A stretch of 64,000 bases of DNA from Janthinobacterium sp. TB1-E2 (GTDB lineage Bacteria > Pseudomonadota > Gammaproteobacteria > Burkholderiales > Burkholderiaceae_D): assembly GCF_036885605.1 (NCBI RefSeq), contig NZ_CP142523.1, forward strand, positions 3,100,001 to 3,164,000, given 5' to 3'. Both the position numbers and the translations under genes were made by a program. The notes below the pieces were generated by a model. It was not told the origin of the DNA. It worked only from the letters and a program-made list of their open reading frames with translations, and made no database searches. Positions 1 through 9,255 of this stretch are shown piece by piece; position 1 is the first letter of the stretch, and every line of letters begins with the position of its first letter.

Positions 1-486
1 GCGCAGATTGGTGGCCGTGGCCATGGTGTAGATGCCGGCCTGACGCAGGGCCTGGACTTGCTGCGGTGTCGGCAAGCCGAAATGGAAGCTGACGACGGCG
101 GGCCGCTGTTCCAGCAACAGATCGAATGTCGCGTCATTGCCGATGAACGTTGCGTAGATTTCGTCCAGTTCCACGGGCACGCTTGCCCCCAGCTCCGCAA
201 ACAGGGGCGCCAGATGGGCCAGCCAGGCCGCTTCGCGCCGCGCATCCCGCACGGCCGGCGCATGGCAAAACACATTGATATTGAAGGGCCCATCCGTCAG
301 CGCACGGGTGTCCATGATCACCTGACGCGCCTGCGCCACCGTGCCCGCGCCGATGGCCAGCGAACCGAGGCCGCCCGCGTTCGAGACGGCGGCGGCCATG
401 CGCGGCGTGGAGACGCCGGCCATCGGCGCCTGGATGATGGGCAGTTGCAAGCCGAGACGGTCGAGGAAGGGCTGGATTGAAGTCAT
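1..486 (-). CDS. Nitronate monooxygenase family flavoprotein (5' part)
   Basis: The first 162 codons of a gene that runs off the left edge. The protein begins [20 protein letters not shown] and continues with [20 protein letters not shown] and GSLAIG, the FMN-binding TIM-barrel start typical of nitronate monooxygenases (2-nitropropane dioxygenase family), which oxidise alkyl nitronates to carbonyl compounds and nitrite. The start at 486 is preceded by a good ribosome site (GAAGGAAAC on the minus strand). It is divergent from the LysR gene to the right, so it may be a target of that regulator. The catalytic histidine region lies outside the window, so a related FMN enzyme (FabK-like) cannot be excluded. 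Confidence 0.85.
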   Translation of the reverse strand, partial: MTSIQPFLDRLGLQLPIIQAPMAGVSTPRMAAAVSNAGGLGSLAIGAGTVAQARQVIMDTRALTDGPFNINVFCHAPAVRDARREAAWLAHLAPLFAELGASVPVELDEIYATFIGNDATFDLLLEQRPAVVSFHFGLPTPQQVQALRQAGIYTMATATNLR

Positions 487-531
487 GATGTTTCCTTCAT
501 GAAGTTGAGGATGCTGCGTTCAATTCGTATT

Positions 532-561
532 TTGAGAATATAATAGCATAATCATTTTCAA
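532..561. promoter_or_regulatory. Candidate LysR operator and -10 box
   Basis: An interrupted dyad, TTGAGAAT at 532-539 and ATTTTCAA at 554-561 (7 of 8 arm positions complementary), lies between the divergent nitronate monooxygenase and LysR genes. A perfect TATAAT at 539-544 points toward the LysR gene; no convincing -35 was seen. The position suits autoregulation by the adjacent LysR protein. Inferred from sequence only. Confidence 0.4.
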
Positions 562-573
562 ATGGAGAATACG

Positions 574-1446
574 ATGGAGTTGGAATCATTGCGGATTTTT
601 TGCTCTGTCGCCAGTGAGCTGAGCGTCACCCAGGCCGCAGCCAGGTTGGGCCGTGCGCCATCCAGCGTCACCACGCGCCTCCAGCAGCTGGAAGCCGATA
701 TCGGCGCCGAATTGTTCGTGCGCACCAATAAACGCATGGCCCTGACGGCGGCCGGCGAGCGCTTTCTCGAGTATGCGCAGCGTTTGCTGGCGCTGGCGGA
801 AGAAGCGCGGCACGTCGTCACGGGCGGGCGCGAGGGCGGCACCTTGCGCGTCGGCAGCATGGAAAGCACGGCGGCCAGCCGCTTGCCGGCCCTGCTGGCC
901 GCATATCACGCCCGCCATCCGGCCACGCGCCTGGCGCTGAGCACGGGGCCGTCGCGCCCCCTGATCGAGCAGGTGCGCACGGGCTTGCTCGACTGCGCTT
1001 TCGTCGCCTTGCCGCCCGCGTTCGGAGGCGCCGCCGCATTGGAAGAGCTGGGCCTGGCATCGATGCCCGTGTGGCGCGAGGAACTGTGTTTGCTGCTGCC
1101 GGCCAGCGAAGGGCAGGCGCGCAGCGCCATGGACGTGCGTACGCGCTCGTTGGCGGCGTTCCCGCAGGGCTGCACCTACCGCGGCATCGCCGAAGAGCTG
1201 CTGGGCGTGGCCGGCAGCACGCAATGGCAGGTGCAGGAGCTGAGTTCGTATCACACCATGATCGCCTGCGTGGCGGCCGGCGCCTGCGTGACCCTGCTGC
1301 CGGCCAGCGTGCTGGCGCTGTCGGACGCGCCTGCCACCTTGACAACCTTGCCCGCAGGGCAGATTGACACCGTGCTGGTGTGGCGCGCCGGATTCGACGT
1401 GCCCGCCTTTCAGCATTTGCTGGTGCAGCTCGGCGAGGCGCCGTGA
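574..1446 (+). CDS. LysR-family transcriptional regulator
   Basis: A 290-residue LysR-type regulator. Residues about 1-60 form the winged HTH (MELESLRIFCSVASELSVTQ, then AAARLGRAPSSVTTRLQQLE and LFVRTNKRMALTAAGERFL); the rest is the periplasmic-binding-like effector domain. ATG 574 is preferred to ATG 562 because GGAG at 564-567 sits correctly for it, while 562 has no ribosome site and abuts the proposed operator. The stop overlaps the GTG of the following MFS gene, so the two are translationally coupled. By position it probably controls that transporter and the divergent nitronate monooxygenase; the effector is unknown. Confidence 0.93.
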   Translation: MELESLRIFCSVASELSVTQAAARLGRAPSSVTTRLQQLEADIGAELFVRTNKRMALTAAGERFLEYAQRLLALAEEARHVVTGGREGGTLRVGSMESTAASRLPALLAAYHARHPATRLALSTGPSRPLIEQVRTGLLDCAFVALPPAFGGAAALEELGLASMPVWREELCLLLPASEGQARSAMDVRTRSLAAFPQGCTYRGIAEELLGVAGSTQWQVQELSSYHTMIACVAAGACVTLLPASVLALSDAPATLTTLPAGQIDTVLVWRAGFDVPAFQHLLVQLGEAP

Positions 1447-2591
1447 ACGCGCCTGCCAGGCTGCGCGCGGCCATCGCCGCGGCGGTCGTCCTCGCCATCG
1501 GCATGGGTTTCGGCCGCTTCGCCTTCACGGCCATCTACCCGCACATGGTGGGGGAAGGCGTGTTGAGCTTGCGCGACGGCAGCCTGGCCGCCTCGGCCAA
1601 CTATGCCGGTTACTTGCTGGGCGCCATCCTGGCCATGCGCGCGCGGGCGCACAACGCGCACCGGCTGAGCCTGTGGTCGGTGGCCGGCACGGCGCTGTGC
1701 CTGGGCGTGCTGGCCTTGACTATGCCCGTCTGGCTCATCGTGACGGTGCGCGGCGTGGCGGGCGTGTTCAGCGCCCTGGCCATGGTGGCCGCCTCATTAT
1801 GGTTGCTGGTGCAGCGCCGGCAGGCGCGCGGCGCGCCGCTGCTGTACGCGGGGGTGGGCGCCGGCATCGCCGTGTCGGCCGAATTGCTGGTGCTGGCGTC
1901 GCACCTGGGCTGGCACAGCGCCGGCATGTGGTTGCTGCTGGCCGGCGTCACCGTGCTGACGGGGCTGGCGGCCGCGCCCGCCATTGCCGCCAGCGGCCAG
2001 CCGGCGCCGGATGCGCCGGATGCGCCGGCGCAAGTTGGCGCAACCGCGCTGGCGCCCGTGGCGCCGTGGCCGCTGGTGCTGATCTACGGACTGGCGGGAC
2101 TCGGCTACATCGTCACGGCCACGTATTTGCCCGTGCTGGTCGGCGCGGCCTTGCCCGGACTGAACTCCGCCCACGTGTGGGCCGTGTTCGGCCTCGGTGC
2201 GGCGCCCTCGTGTTTCATGTGGCACCGTCTGCATGTGAGATTTGGCACGCGCCAGACGCTCAGGCTCAATTTGCTGCTGCAGGCGCTGGGCGTGGCGCTG
2301 CCCGTGCTGGCGCCATCGGCCGCCGCTTACCTGCTCAGCGCCATCCTCGTTGGCGGCACGTTTGTCGGCACGGTGACCATCGCCATGCCGGCCGCGCAGC
2401 GGGCCGCCGGCAAGGCGGGCAAGTCTGGCGCCAACATGATGGCCATCATGACGGTGGTGTACGGTATCGGACAGATCATCGGCCCCGTGCTGGCCGGCAG
2501 CCTGTATGCACAGTCGCACAGTTTCAACAGCGCACTATTGGCGGCGGCTAGCGCGCTGCTGCTGGCGATTTTCGTCAGCCTGCGGCTGTAG
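1443..2591 (+). CDS. YbfB/YjiJ-type MFS transporter
   Basis: A 382-residue polytopic membrane protein. The N-terminus (AVVLAIGMGFGRFAFTAIYP) matches the YbfB/YjiJ family of major facilitator transporters, whose first helix carries the GxGFGRFxxTPxxP-like pattern. About ten to twelve hydrophobic helices are visible. The chosen start is the GTG at 1443, overlapping the upstream LysR stop by one codon (GTGA); the reading frame opens further upstream inside the LysR gene, but that part would be redundant. The substrate is unknown; export of a toxic compound or metabolite is the usual guess for this family. Confidence 0.87.
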   Translation: MNAPARLRAAIAAAVVLAIGMGFGRFAFTAIYPHMVGEGVLSLRDGSLAASANYAGYLLGAILAMRARAHNAHRLSLWSVAGTALCLGVLALTMPVWLIVTVRGVAGVFSALAMVAASLWLLVQRRQARGAPLLYAGVGAGIAVSAELLVLASHLGWHSAGMWLLLAGVTVLTGLAAAPAIAASGQPAPDAPDAPAQVGATALAPVAPWPLVLIYGLAGLGYIVTATYLPVLVGAALPGLNSAHVWAVFGLGAAPSCFMWHRLHVRFGTRQTLRLNLLLQALGVALPVLAPSAAAYLLSAILVGGTFVGTVTIAMPAAQRAAGKAGKSGANMMAIMTVVYGIGQIIGPVLAGSLYAQSHSFNSALLAAASALLLAIFVSLRL

Positions 2592-2744
2592 GACGTCGTT
2601 TTAAATTCTCATTGGGAATTTTAGGACTGTTCTGATTTCGGTCAAGAAAGTCTGTCGCTACACTTCAAGTCATCACCGGTTCGCGCCAGCTGCCATGCGC
2701 ATGTCGTGGCCGGTTCCTGATCTTCCTTATTGAAAGTAGCGGCT

Positions 2745-3071
2745 ATGACAAAGCAAATACAGCAGCATTCCCCACGCGTGACGGGATTACGCAACCGGCT
2801 TCCACAGAATGCTGCAAGCGGTTTTCGCAACGCCGATCTGCTCGATGTGCTCATCGATTTTCTGGGCTTGAAGAACGATGCGGCCCTGGGGCGCGAATTG
2901 CAGGTATCGGCTCCCATCCTTTCCAAAATCAGACATGGCTCGCTGCCGGTCAGCGCCGCCATCCTCATACGCATGCACGAGGTAAGCCGGCTGAGTATTC
3001 ATGAGCTGCGGGCATGCATGGGCGATCATCGCACGCGTTTCGGCATGCCCGATGACGAGGACAGCAATTAA
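2745..3071 (+). CDS. Small HTH protein paired with EAL gene (copy 1)
   Basis: A 108-residue cytoplasmic protein beginning MTKQIQQHSPRVTG. Its central part (DLLDVLIDFLGLKNDAALGR, ELQVSAPILSKIRHGSLPVS) reads like a Cro/CI-type helix-turn-helix: LGREL, then a turn, then the SKIRHG recognition helix. It is clearly paralogous to the 94-residue protein at 13696-13980: both share LLDxL or LVExLL, GLxNDAxLxRELxV, SKxRxG and LIRMHExSxLSIxELRA. ATG 2745 is preferred to an upstream TTG. It is followed 76 bp later by an EAL phosphodiesterase. Likely a DNA-binding regulator of its neighbour or of c-di-GMP-linked genes; target unknown. Confidence 0.75.
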   Translation: MTKQIQQHSPRVTGLRNRLPQNAASGFRNADLLDVLIDFLGLKNDAALGRELQVSAPILSKIRHGSLPVSAAILIRMHEVSRLSIHELRACMGDHRTRFGMPDDEDSN

Positions 3072-3147
3072 GAGGTTTGCCGCCCGTCATTTTCTGGCGT
3101 CTTCCACTCTTTGTTCACCCATGCGTCTTAACCCAAGGAAAACTTCC

Positions 3148-4449
3148 GTGAAAACCATCAGCTCCCCTGTGCGTAGCGAATTTCATTGCCTGCGCGTGCT
3201 GACCTTGACGCCTGATACGGACAAGAGTGGTGCCCGATGGCTGGGCACGATGCTGAGTGCCATCAATGTTGCAGACGTAAAAAGCATCAATTCCTTGAGC
3301 TTGATTCCTTCGCTCTTGCGCGAAGGGAAGGTTGACGTGATCGTCGCGGATGTCGAACATGGTGGCTTGATGGTGCCGACTTTGCTCAAGACGCTCGATG
3401 CGGCCAATCCGCTGGCGCGTTTTCCGCATGTGCTGTGGGTGGGCCAGCCGACGCTGCTCAATTTGCTGCATGGGCAGGCCGCGGCGATGCTCGAAAAACC
3501 GGCGGTTGCCCGCATCGGCGGCTTGTCCGTGACGGCATTATTGGCGCATGCCCGGCTGGCGCATCGCGCCGGCATCAATGTAGGCATGGTCTACGGCGGC
3601 GGCAACGCCGCGTTTGCCGAGGCCTTGCGCGCCTTGCTGCTGGTCCCGTCGATCAAGCGGCAGGCAGGCTGTTTTGCGCCGCCCGACGGTCCGACGGAAG
3701 CCGATGTGATCGAAGCGTTGACGACAGGCAAGAATCTGCGCGTGATGCTGCAGCCGCAGTACGATTTGCGTACCAGGCGCATCATCGGCGCCGAGGCGCT
3801 GCTGCGCTGGAACCATCCCGGCGTTGGCGAAGTGCCGCCATCGGTGCTGATCCCCATGGTCAACCGCCTGGGCCTGCACTTGCTGTTGTTCAGCTTTATC
3901 GAGACGCGCGTGATCGACGTCCTGCTGGTGCTCAAGAGCCGCCAGGTGACCTTGCCCATCGCCCTGAATGCTTCTGCCGAAACCGTGTGTACGCCAGGTC
4001 TCGCGCAGCGGCTGGCTGAAAAGATGCAGCGGGCAGGCGTGCCGCCGCAATTGCTGAAAATTGAATTGACTGGCGATCTGCCGGTCGACGATGAACTGCT
4101 GCTGTCCGCCTCGCTCAATACGCTGCGGGCGAAAGGGTTTCCCGTTTCGCTTGATGATTTTGGGCAGGGTTCATCGACCCTGAATCTGCTGGCCAGGATG
4201 ACCTTTGACGAGGTCAAGATCGATGGCGCGTTTGTGCGCGACATGAAAACCAGTGCTTCCGCGCAGGCCGTCATTACCGCGACGGTCAATCTGGCACGGC
4301 TGATGAATCTGAAAGTGGTGGCGGAAGGTATCGAAGACGCATCGTGCATCGAGGCGCTGTGCCAGCTTGGCTGCCCCACGGGGCAAGGCTATGCATTGGC
4401 GCGCCCCCTGGAGTTGCGCGACTTTTTCGCCAGCGTCAGCAATAAATAA
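3148..4449 (+). CDS. EAL-domain c-di-GMP phosphodiesterase with N-terminal receiver-like domain
   Basis: A 433-residue protein. Residues about 10-170 look like a receiver fold (LRVLTLTPDTDKSGARWLG, VDVIVADVEHGGL), possibly degenerate. Residues about 190-430 form an EAL domain that hydrolyses cyclic-di-GMP to pGpG. Catalytic and metal-binding positions are conserved: EALLRW (E216), IALNAS, KIELTG, LDDFGQGSS, VKIDGAF, VAEGIE and QGYALARP, so it is predicted active. GTG 3148 is chosen because AAGGAA at 3135-3140 is spaced 7 nt; the frame stays open upstream into the HTH gene. It is a close paralogue of the EAL protein at 13982-14869, which lacks the N-terminal domain. Confidence 0.88.
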   Translation: MKTISSPVRSEFHCLRVLTLTPDTDKSGARWLGTMLSAINVADVKSINSLSLIPSLLREGKVDVIVADVEHGGLMVPTLLKTLDAANPLARFPHVLWVGQPTLLNLLHGQAAAMLEKPAVARIGGLSVTALLAHARLAHRAGINVGMVYGGGNAAFAEALRALLLVPSIKRQAGCFAPPDGPTEADVIEALTTGKNLRVMLQPQYDLRTRRIIGAEALLRWNHPGVGEVPPSVLIPMVNRLGLHLLLFSFIETRVIDVLLVLKSRQVTLPIALNASAETVCTPGLAQRLAEKMQRAGVPPQLLKIELTGDLPVDDELLLSASLNTLRAKGFPVSLDDFGQGSSTLNLLARMTFDEVKIDGAFVRDMKTSASAQAVITATVNLARLMNLKVVAEGIEDASCIEALCQLGCPTGQGYALARPLELRDFFASVSNK

Positions 4450-4637
4450 TGCGTGCCTTCGCTAATGCAATAAAAGTAACTTTATTGTGATGTGAGTCTG
4501 AAGGCGGGTAAATCGAAGCATTTTTGTTGCACAGGAGCACCTATGTTAATAAACTGCATCTCGTATGGCGGTCGTGGCACAAATAGGAGTAATCTCATCA
4601 AAAGAAACTTTTTTCATACAGCGTCCGGTTCTTGCCC

Positions 4638-5312
4638 ATGCCTATGAAACGCTTACGTATTGCCTTGCTCGATGATCACGCCGTGGTGCGGCATGGCCTT
4701 GTGGCCCGCCTCGGCGCGGAACCGGATATCGACGTGGTGGGCGCCTACAGTACCAGCCGGGAGCTGATCGCGGGCTTGCTCGCGGCCCCGGCCGACGTCA
4801 TTTTGCTCGACTATGCGCTGGGTCCGGACGAACTCGATGGCGTGTCGCTGATCCGCGCATTGCGGGCCAAATTCCCCGATTGTCCCATCCTGGTGTTGTC
4901 CACGCATCATGAGCCGGCCACGGTGGCGCTGGCCTTGCGCGTCGGCGCCCGTGGTTTTGCCGGCAAGGGCGAGGAAATGGCGGAGCTGGTCAAGGCGCTG
5001 CGCAAGGTGGTGTCGGGCGCCGTGTACCTGAGCGCCGAGATGTCCTATCGGGTGGCCGAAGCGAGCACCACCTTTGATGCGCGAGAGGGTGAGGACGGCG
5101 CGGATGCGCTGCTGCTGGGGGCGGCGCTGTCGGCGCGCGAGCGCGAGGTGATCCGCTGTTATCTGGCGGGGATGACCGTGACGGAAATCGCCGAAAAATT
5201 CAAACGCAGCATCAAGACCATCAGCTCGCAAAAGACCACCGCCTTCCGCAAGCTCGGCGTCACATCGAATAATGAACTATTCAAGATCAGGCATACCATA
5301 GGCGAAGCATGA
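4638..5312 (+). CDS. NarL/FixJ-family response regulator (BvgA/EvgA-like)
   Basis: A 224-residue two-domain response regulator. The receiver starts RIALLDDHAVVRHG; the phospho-acceptor is D58 in VILLDYALG, followed by VLSTHHEP and the usual Lys/Gly region (RGFAGKG). A LuxR-type HTH is at the C-terminus (LSAREREVIRCYLAGMTVTE, FKRSIKTISSQKTTAFRKLG), and its SxKTxSxxK pattern matches RcsB/BvgA/EvgA-type regulators. The start may be ATG 4638 or 4644; neither has a strong ribosome site. The stop overlaps the ATG of the next gene (ATGA), a BvgS/EvgS-like kinase, which is the obvious phosphodonor. Confidence 0.92.
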   Translation: MPMKRLRIALLDDHAVVRHGLVARLGAEPDIDVVGAYSTSRELIAGLLAAPADVILLDYALGPDELDGVSLIRALRAKFPDCPILVLSTHHEPATVALALRVGARGFAGKGEEMAELVKALRKVVSGAVYLSAEMSYRVAEASTTFDAREGEDGADALLLGAALSAREREVIRCYLAGMTVTEIAEKFKRSIKTISSQKTTAFRKLGVTSNNELFKIRHTIGEA

Positions 5313-7681
5313 GGCGCTGGCGCGCCGGCATCGCCGCTTTCCTGCTGGCCGTCTGCTGCATGGCGGCGCAGGGAGAGGAAAGGGCGCACGCGCTCAACGC
5401 CGCGGAGCAAGCCTGGGTGCGCGCGCATCCCGTGTTGAAGCTGGGCCTGCTGCAAAACCGGCCACCGTTTGAAATCGTCCAGCGCGGCGCGACCGGGGTT
5501 GGCATCGCCGCCGATTACATCAAAGTCATTCAACGGCATAGCGGCCTGGACTTTGACATCGTGACCTTGGCCGACACCGACAACGGCCTGGCTGCGCTGC
5601 GTGAAGGCAGGGTCGATTGCCTGCCCGCGGTGCGCAGCATCGGCACGCCGGAGCAGGTGCCCGGCATCAGTTACAGCTTGCCCTACCTGTCGACCACGGC
5701 TATTGCCGCCACGCGTGAACAGGGTGAACCTGGTGCCGATGGCATCGCATTCGATGGCAAGACCGTGGCGCTGCCGGCCGCGGAAGCTGGCCTGTTCGGT
5801 CCCTTCCTGCGTGAACGCCACGACGGCATGCGCATCGTTGTCAGTCCCACCATGCGCCAGGCGCTGGCGCTGCTGTCACAGGGCGGCGCCGACGTCGCCA
5901 TCGGCAGCAAGGCGCAGCTATTGCCAAATTTAATGCGCGATGAAGGCGCAAAGCTTTATTTTTCGGAATTGCCCGTGGCGATGACGTCCGATGTGCGCAT
6001 GGCGCTGCGCGATAGCGATCCCTTGCTGGTATCGATCGTGAACAAGTCGCTGGCCGCGATGACCCCGGCCCAGATCCGGCTGGTACGCCAGGATTGGCTG
6101 GGAGCGCCGGGCGATGATCACTCGGGCATGCTGTTCTCGGCGGATCACTTTGGCGAACATGTGGGCCTGGCTGTGGCCTTGCTGCTGATCCTGGCGGGCC
6201 TGGCGTACCAGGCCTACGGTGCGCACCGGCGCGCCTTGCGCAACGAGCGCCGGGCGGCCATGTTCCTGGCCGTGATGAGCCATGAAATCCGCTCGCCCAT
6301 GAATGCCGTGCTGGCCGCCGTGGAATTGCTGCGCTCCACGCCCATGAATGCGGAGCAGCGTCACTTTGTCGACCTGGCCAGCAACGGCGGAAATATCCTG
6401 CTGCGTTTGCTCGACGACGTGCTCGATGTCTCCAGGCTGGAGGCGGGGCAACTGACGCTCAGCCTTGATGCCGTCGATGTCGCGGCCCTGGCCAACGACG
6501 TGGCGGCCCTGCAGCAACTGCGGGCGCGGGAGAAGGGCATTACGCTCGATGTGCCGGTGCACGCGGCGGTACCGCTGCTGATGCTGGACGAGGCCAGGCT
6601 GCTGCAGGTGCTGCACAACCTGGTCTCGAACGCCATCAAATTTACGGCAAGCGGCGGCGTCGAGATACAGATTGCCATGCTGGACGATGGGCATGGCCAG
6701 GCGCGGCTGGAAATTGCCGTTGCCGATACGGGCATCGGCATAGCCGCCGCCATGCAAGCGATCCTGTTTCGCCCGTATGTGCAGGTGGAGGGCACCTACA
6801 AACGTTCGGGCGGCACCGGGCTGGGCCTCGTCATTTGCCGTGAATTGGTGACATTGATGCAGGGCACGATCACCATCGACAGCGAGATGGGCAGGGGCAC
6901 GCGCATGCTGATTTCCTTGCCTGCAGACCTGGCGCCCGGCTCCGCTGCTGCGGCCGACGTGGTCGTTGCCCGGCCCGCTCCGGTGGGGGGCGCGGCCGCG
7001 CAGCGCCTGTCCATCCTGGTCATCGAGGATGTGCCGGCCAACCAGGCCGTGTTGCGGGCCCAGCTCGCCAGCCTGGGCTGCGATGCCGACATTGCCGAGA
7101 ATGGCGCCAGGGCCCTGGCCTGTTTCGGCCTGCGCGAATATGACCTGGTACTGATGGATTGCGACTTGCCCGACATCGACGGCTACAGCCTGACGGTCGA
7201 ATGGCGCAGGCGCGAAGCGGACCTGGAACAGGCGCGCTGTCCGGTCATCGCGATTTCCGCCTCGACGGGCGAGGATCATGCGGAACGCTGCTTTGAAGCC
7301 GGCATGGATGGCATATTGAGCAAGCCGATCCGGTTGGCGAAACTGCAGGATATCGTCGAACTGTGGTGCGACGCGACCTTGGTACTGCATGCGCCGCCGA
7401 TGGAAACCCTGGCCGTATTCGATATGCCGCAAGTGCGCGCGGCGTTCGCCAACGATATGGGCGAATTGCTGCAGGCCATGGCCATGCACGAACGGGATGG
7501 TGCGGTGCGTGCCGCGCATCGCCTGCATGGCGCCGCCCTGGCCATGCAATGGACGGAGATGGCGCAGCCGGCAGGGCAGCTCGAGAGCCTGTTGCGCGGT
7601 GCGGAAGCGCTGACCGATGCGCGCTGCGGCCAGCTCCTGCGGGAACTGGTGGCAGCTTGGCGTAGCCGCGGTCAGCATTGA
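5309..7681 (+). CDS. BvgS/EvgS-like hybrid sensor histidine kinase
   Basis: A 790-residue phosphorelay kinase. Order: signal peptide (about 1-22); one periplasmic SBP_bac_3 sensor domain (about 35-270, opening with AWVRAHPVLKLGL as in BvgS/EvgS); one membrane helix (about 284-303, LAVALLLILAGLAYQAY); HisKA with H325 in VMSHEIRSP; HATPase (SNAIKFT, DTGIGIA, GTGLGLVI); receiver with D617 in LMDCDLPD; C-terminal Hpt-like domain with H737 in AAHRLHGAAL. It has a single venus-flytrap domain, whereas BvgS and EvgS have two. It overlaps the response regulator by 4 bp and presumably phosphorylates it through the His-Asp-His-Asp relay. The ligand is unknown. The PAS domain found in BvgS was not seen. 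Confidence 0.92.
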   Translation: MRRWRAGIAAFLLAVCCMAAQGEERAHALNAAEQAWVRAHPVLKLGLLQNRPPFEIVQRGATGVGIAADYIKVIQRHSGLDFDIVTLADTDNGLAALREGRVDCLPAVRSIGTPEQVPGISYSLPYLSTTAIAATREQGEPGADGIAFDGKTVALPAAEAGLFGPFLRERHDGMRIVVSPTMRQALALLSQGGADVAIGSKAQLLPNLMRDEGAKLYFSELPVAMTSDVRMALRDSDPLLVSIVNKSLAAMTPAQIRLVRQDWLGAPGDDHSGMLFSADHFGEHVGLAVALLLILAGLAYQAYGAHRRALRNERRAAMFLAVMSHEIRSPMNAVLAAVELLRSTPMNAEQRHFVDLASNGGNILLRLLDDVLDVSRLEAGQLTLSLDAVDVAALANDVAALQQLRAREKGITLDVPVHAAVPLLMLDEARLLQVLHNLVSNAIKFTASGGVEIQIAMLDDGHGQARLEIAVADTGIGIAAAMQAILFRPYVQVEGTYKRSGGTGLGLVICRELVTLMQGTITIDSEMGRGTRMLISLPADLAPGSAAAADVVVARPAPVGGAAAQRLSILVIEDVPANQAVLRAQLASLGCDADIAENGARALACFGLREYDLVLMDCDLPDIDGYSLTVEWRRREADLEQARCPVIAISASTGEDHAERCFEAGMDGILSKPIRLAKLQDIVELWCDATLVLHAPPMETLAVFDMPQVRAAFANDMGELLQAMAMHERDGAVRAAHRLHGAALAMQWTEMAQPAGQLESLLRGAEALTDARCGQLLRELVAAWRSRGQH

Positions 7682-7701
7682 TTTCAATTGAAAGGAGCAT
7701 C

Positions 7702-8946
7702 ATGTTGCGCAGGATGAACAAGAATAAAAAAGAGGCCATGGGGATGCTGGCGTTGATGTTGCCGACCACCTTGCTGTTCCTGGTGTTGTCCGGCATGGAT
7801 CCGGCAAAGTTGCCGCTGGCATCCCGGCCCCTGCCATTCGGCCTGCCCGCGACGCTGGGCAGTTTCCCGATAGCCGCAGTGATCTTTTACGTCAGCATGG
7901 GGTTGACGGGACTGGTGCTGGCACTGCTGCCGGCAACGCTGTCGCGCAAGAAAACCTTGCTGGCAGGCTTCCTGCTGCTGGCGGTAGCCGCGATTATGGG
8001 CCTGTATTCCCGCACGCTATTTGAACTGTGCTGCTGGAGCTTGCTGGGCGGCATAGGATGCACGATGAATATCTGTGCCTGGATCAGTATCGGGGTCACG
8101 TATTTTCCGCGCCATTGTGCGCTGGTGGTGGGACTCATGAACTGCCTGGCCGTGGCCAGTAACATCGTTGCCAGCCAATTCAGCGCCATCAACCATGCCA
8201 TCAATGAAGAGGGGAAGCCGCCCCTGTTGCCCGCCCTGGCTGGCATGCTGATCCTGATCCTGCTGTATATCCTGATCTGGCATTTTTTTCAGCATATCAA
8301 TACGACCGGCGAGCGGCGCTTCATCCGCCCTGAAGCGAAAAAAACGGTGGGGTCGGTCTGGTCCCCAGGCCCGTTGCTGCTGTTTCTGGCTGCCCTATGC
8401 CTGCCATTGAGCGCTGGTAACTTCGACTATCTGTATAGCGCCTACCTGCGCGAGATACTGGGCGTTCCCATCAAGACGGTACAGATGGCGATCGGCATTG
8501 TCGTGATTGGAAACTTGCTGGCACCGCTCGGTGGCTGGCTGGGGGACCGCTATGGCACCCTGAAATTGCTGTTGATTGCTCTTCCCCTCACAGCTGCTAT
8601 CGGCGGTCTGATATTTTGGGGATGGCAGATTCCCCTGGGTATTCTCATGTTGCCGGTATTCCTGGTGGGCTTTGGCTTCACTGCGGTGTTCTACGTCAAT
8701 ATCATGGCGGCCCTGATACAAGCGGTGGAACCTCTGCAGAACATGCGGGCCGTGGGCTTGTTCTATGTCGCGTTCAACCTGGGCATTCCGCTCGCCGATC
8801 TCCTTTGCATCACTCTGAAAGAGAGGGTTGGCTGGACAACGCTGGTTTTATTGCTGCTTGTCTGCCCTTTGCTGCTGGCGACGGCTCTGGTCTGGCTGGC
8901 GCAGGCAATCTTGAAACCTGACGATCAGGCGGTGCTGCCCGGCTGA
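7702..8946 (+). CDS. MFS transporter
   Basis: A 414-residue polytopic protein with about 12 hydrophobic helices, for example MLALMLPTTLLFLVLSG near the start. A loop motif, GGWLGDRYGTLKLL, matches the MFS signature GxLaDRxGrrk. AAGGAG at 7692-7697 supports ATG 7702; the frame opens slightly earlier, overlapping the kinase gene. It follows the kinase by only 20 bp and may share its transcript. The substrate is unknown, and I could not place it in a named MFS subfamily. Confidence 0.85.
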   Translation: MLRRMNKNKKEAMGMLALMLPTTLLFLVLSGMDPAKLPLASRPLPFGLPATLGSFPIAAVIFYVSMGLTGLVLALLPATLSRKKTLLAGFLLLAVAAIMGLYSRTLFELCCWSLLGGIGCTMNICAWISIGVTYFPRHCALVVGLMNCLAVASNIVASQFSAINHAINEEGKPPLLPALAGMLILILLYILIWHFFQHINTTGERRFIRPEAKKTVGSVWSPGPLLLFLAALCLPLSAGNFDYLYSAYLREILGVPIKTVQMAIGIVVIGNLLAPLGGWLGDRYGTLKLLLIALPLTAAIGGLIFWGWQIPLGILMLPVFLVGFGFTAVFYVNIMAALIQAVEPLQNMRAVGLFYVAFNLGIPLADLLCITLKERVGWTTLVLLLLVCPLLLATALVWLAQAILKPDDQAVLPG

Positions 8947-9255
8947 CCAGCCAGCAGCCTTCATCTCGCCTGCAAGCGCCGTCTTGCAGGCGCTCCCCAC
9001 AGCTTTCATCCCCGCACTGCCTCTCCATTCTCTCCAGCCACGCCGCAACGCCAGCTTGCCAGGCAGCTTGCATCCTGCGCGTGTTGTTGCCGATGTGTGC
9101 ATCTATTTGCACATGTCTCATCCGGCGGCGCGGATTTTTAAGACCATTCTCATATCGACAACTACCGCGGCTCTGTAAAGTACGAATCTGCATCAACAGC
9201 CGCGTTCCTACATTAACTGGTGCGCATTTACCTTTATCTTTCAGGAGTAGTCTCA
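8947..9255. other. Intergenic region upstream of the fimbrial operon
   Basis: 309 bp between the MFS stop and the pilin start. It holds a perfect 10-bp stem (8967-8992) just after the MFS gene and a more AT-rich stretch near 9125-9240 that probably contains the fimbrial promoter. No phase-variable invertible repeat, homopolymer tract or convincing gene was seen. Confidence 0.6.
8967..8992 (+). terminator. Hairpin after the MFS gene, possible terminator
   Basis: Arms CGCCTGCAAG (8967-8976) and CTTGCAGGCG (8983-8992) pair perfectly around a 6-nt loop. No T-run follows, so it is at best a weak intrinsic terminator or an mRNA 3'-end stabiliser; Rho-dependent termination could occur downstream. 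Confidence 0.4.

Noticed and set aside
2592..2650. Weak inverted repeat AAATTC/GAATTT after the first MFS gene considered as a terminator
   Set aside because: The stem is short and AT-only with no proper T-run.
8984..9178. 64-codon frame in the region before the fimbrial operon
   Set aside because: No ribosome site, begins in the hairpin after the MFS gene, and its composition is not protein-like.
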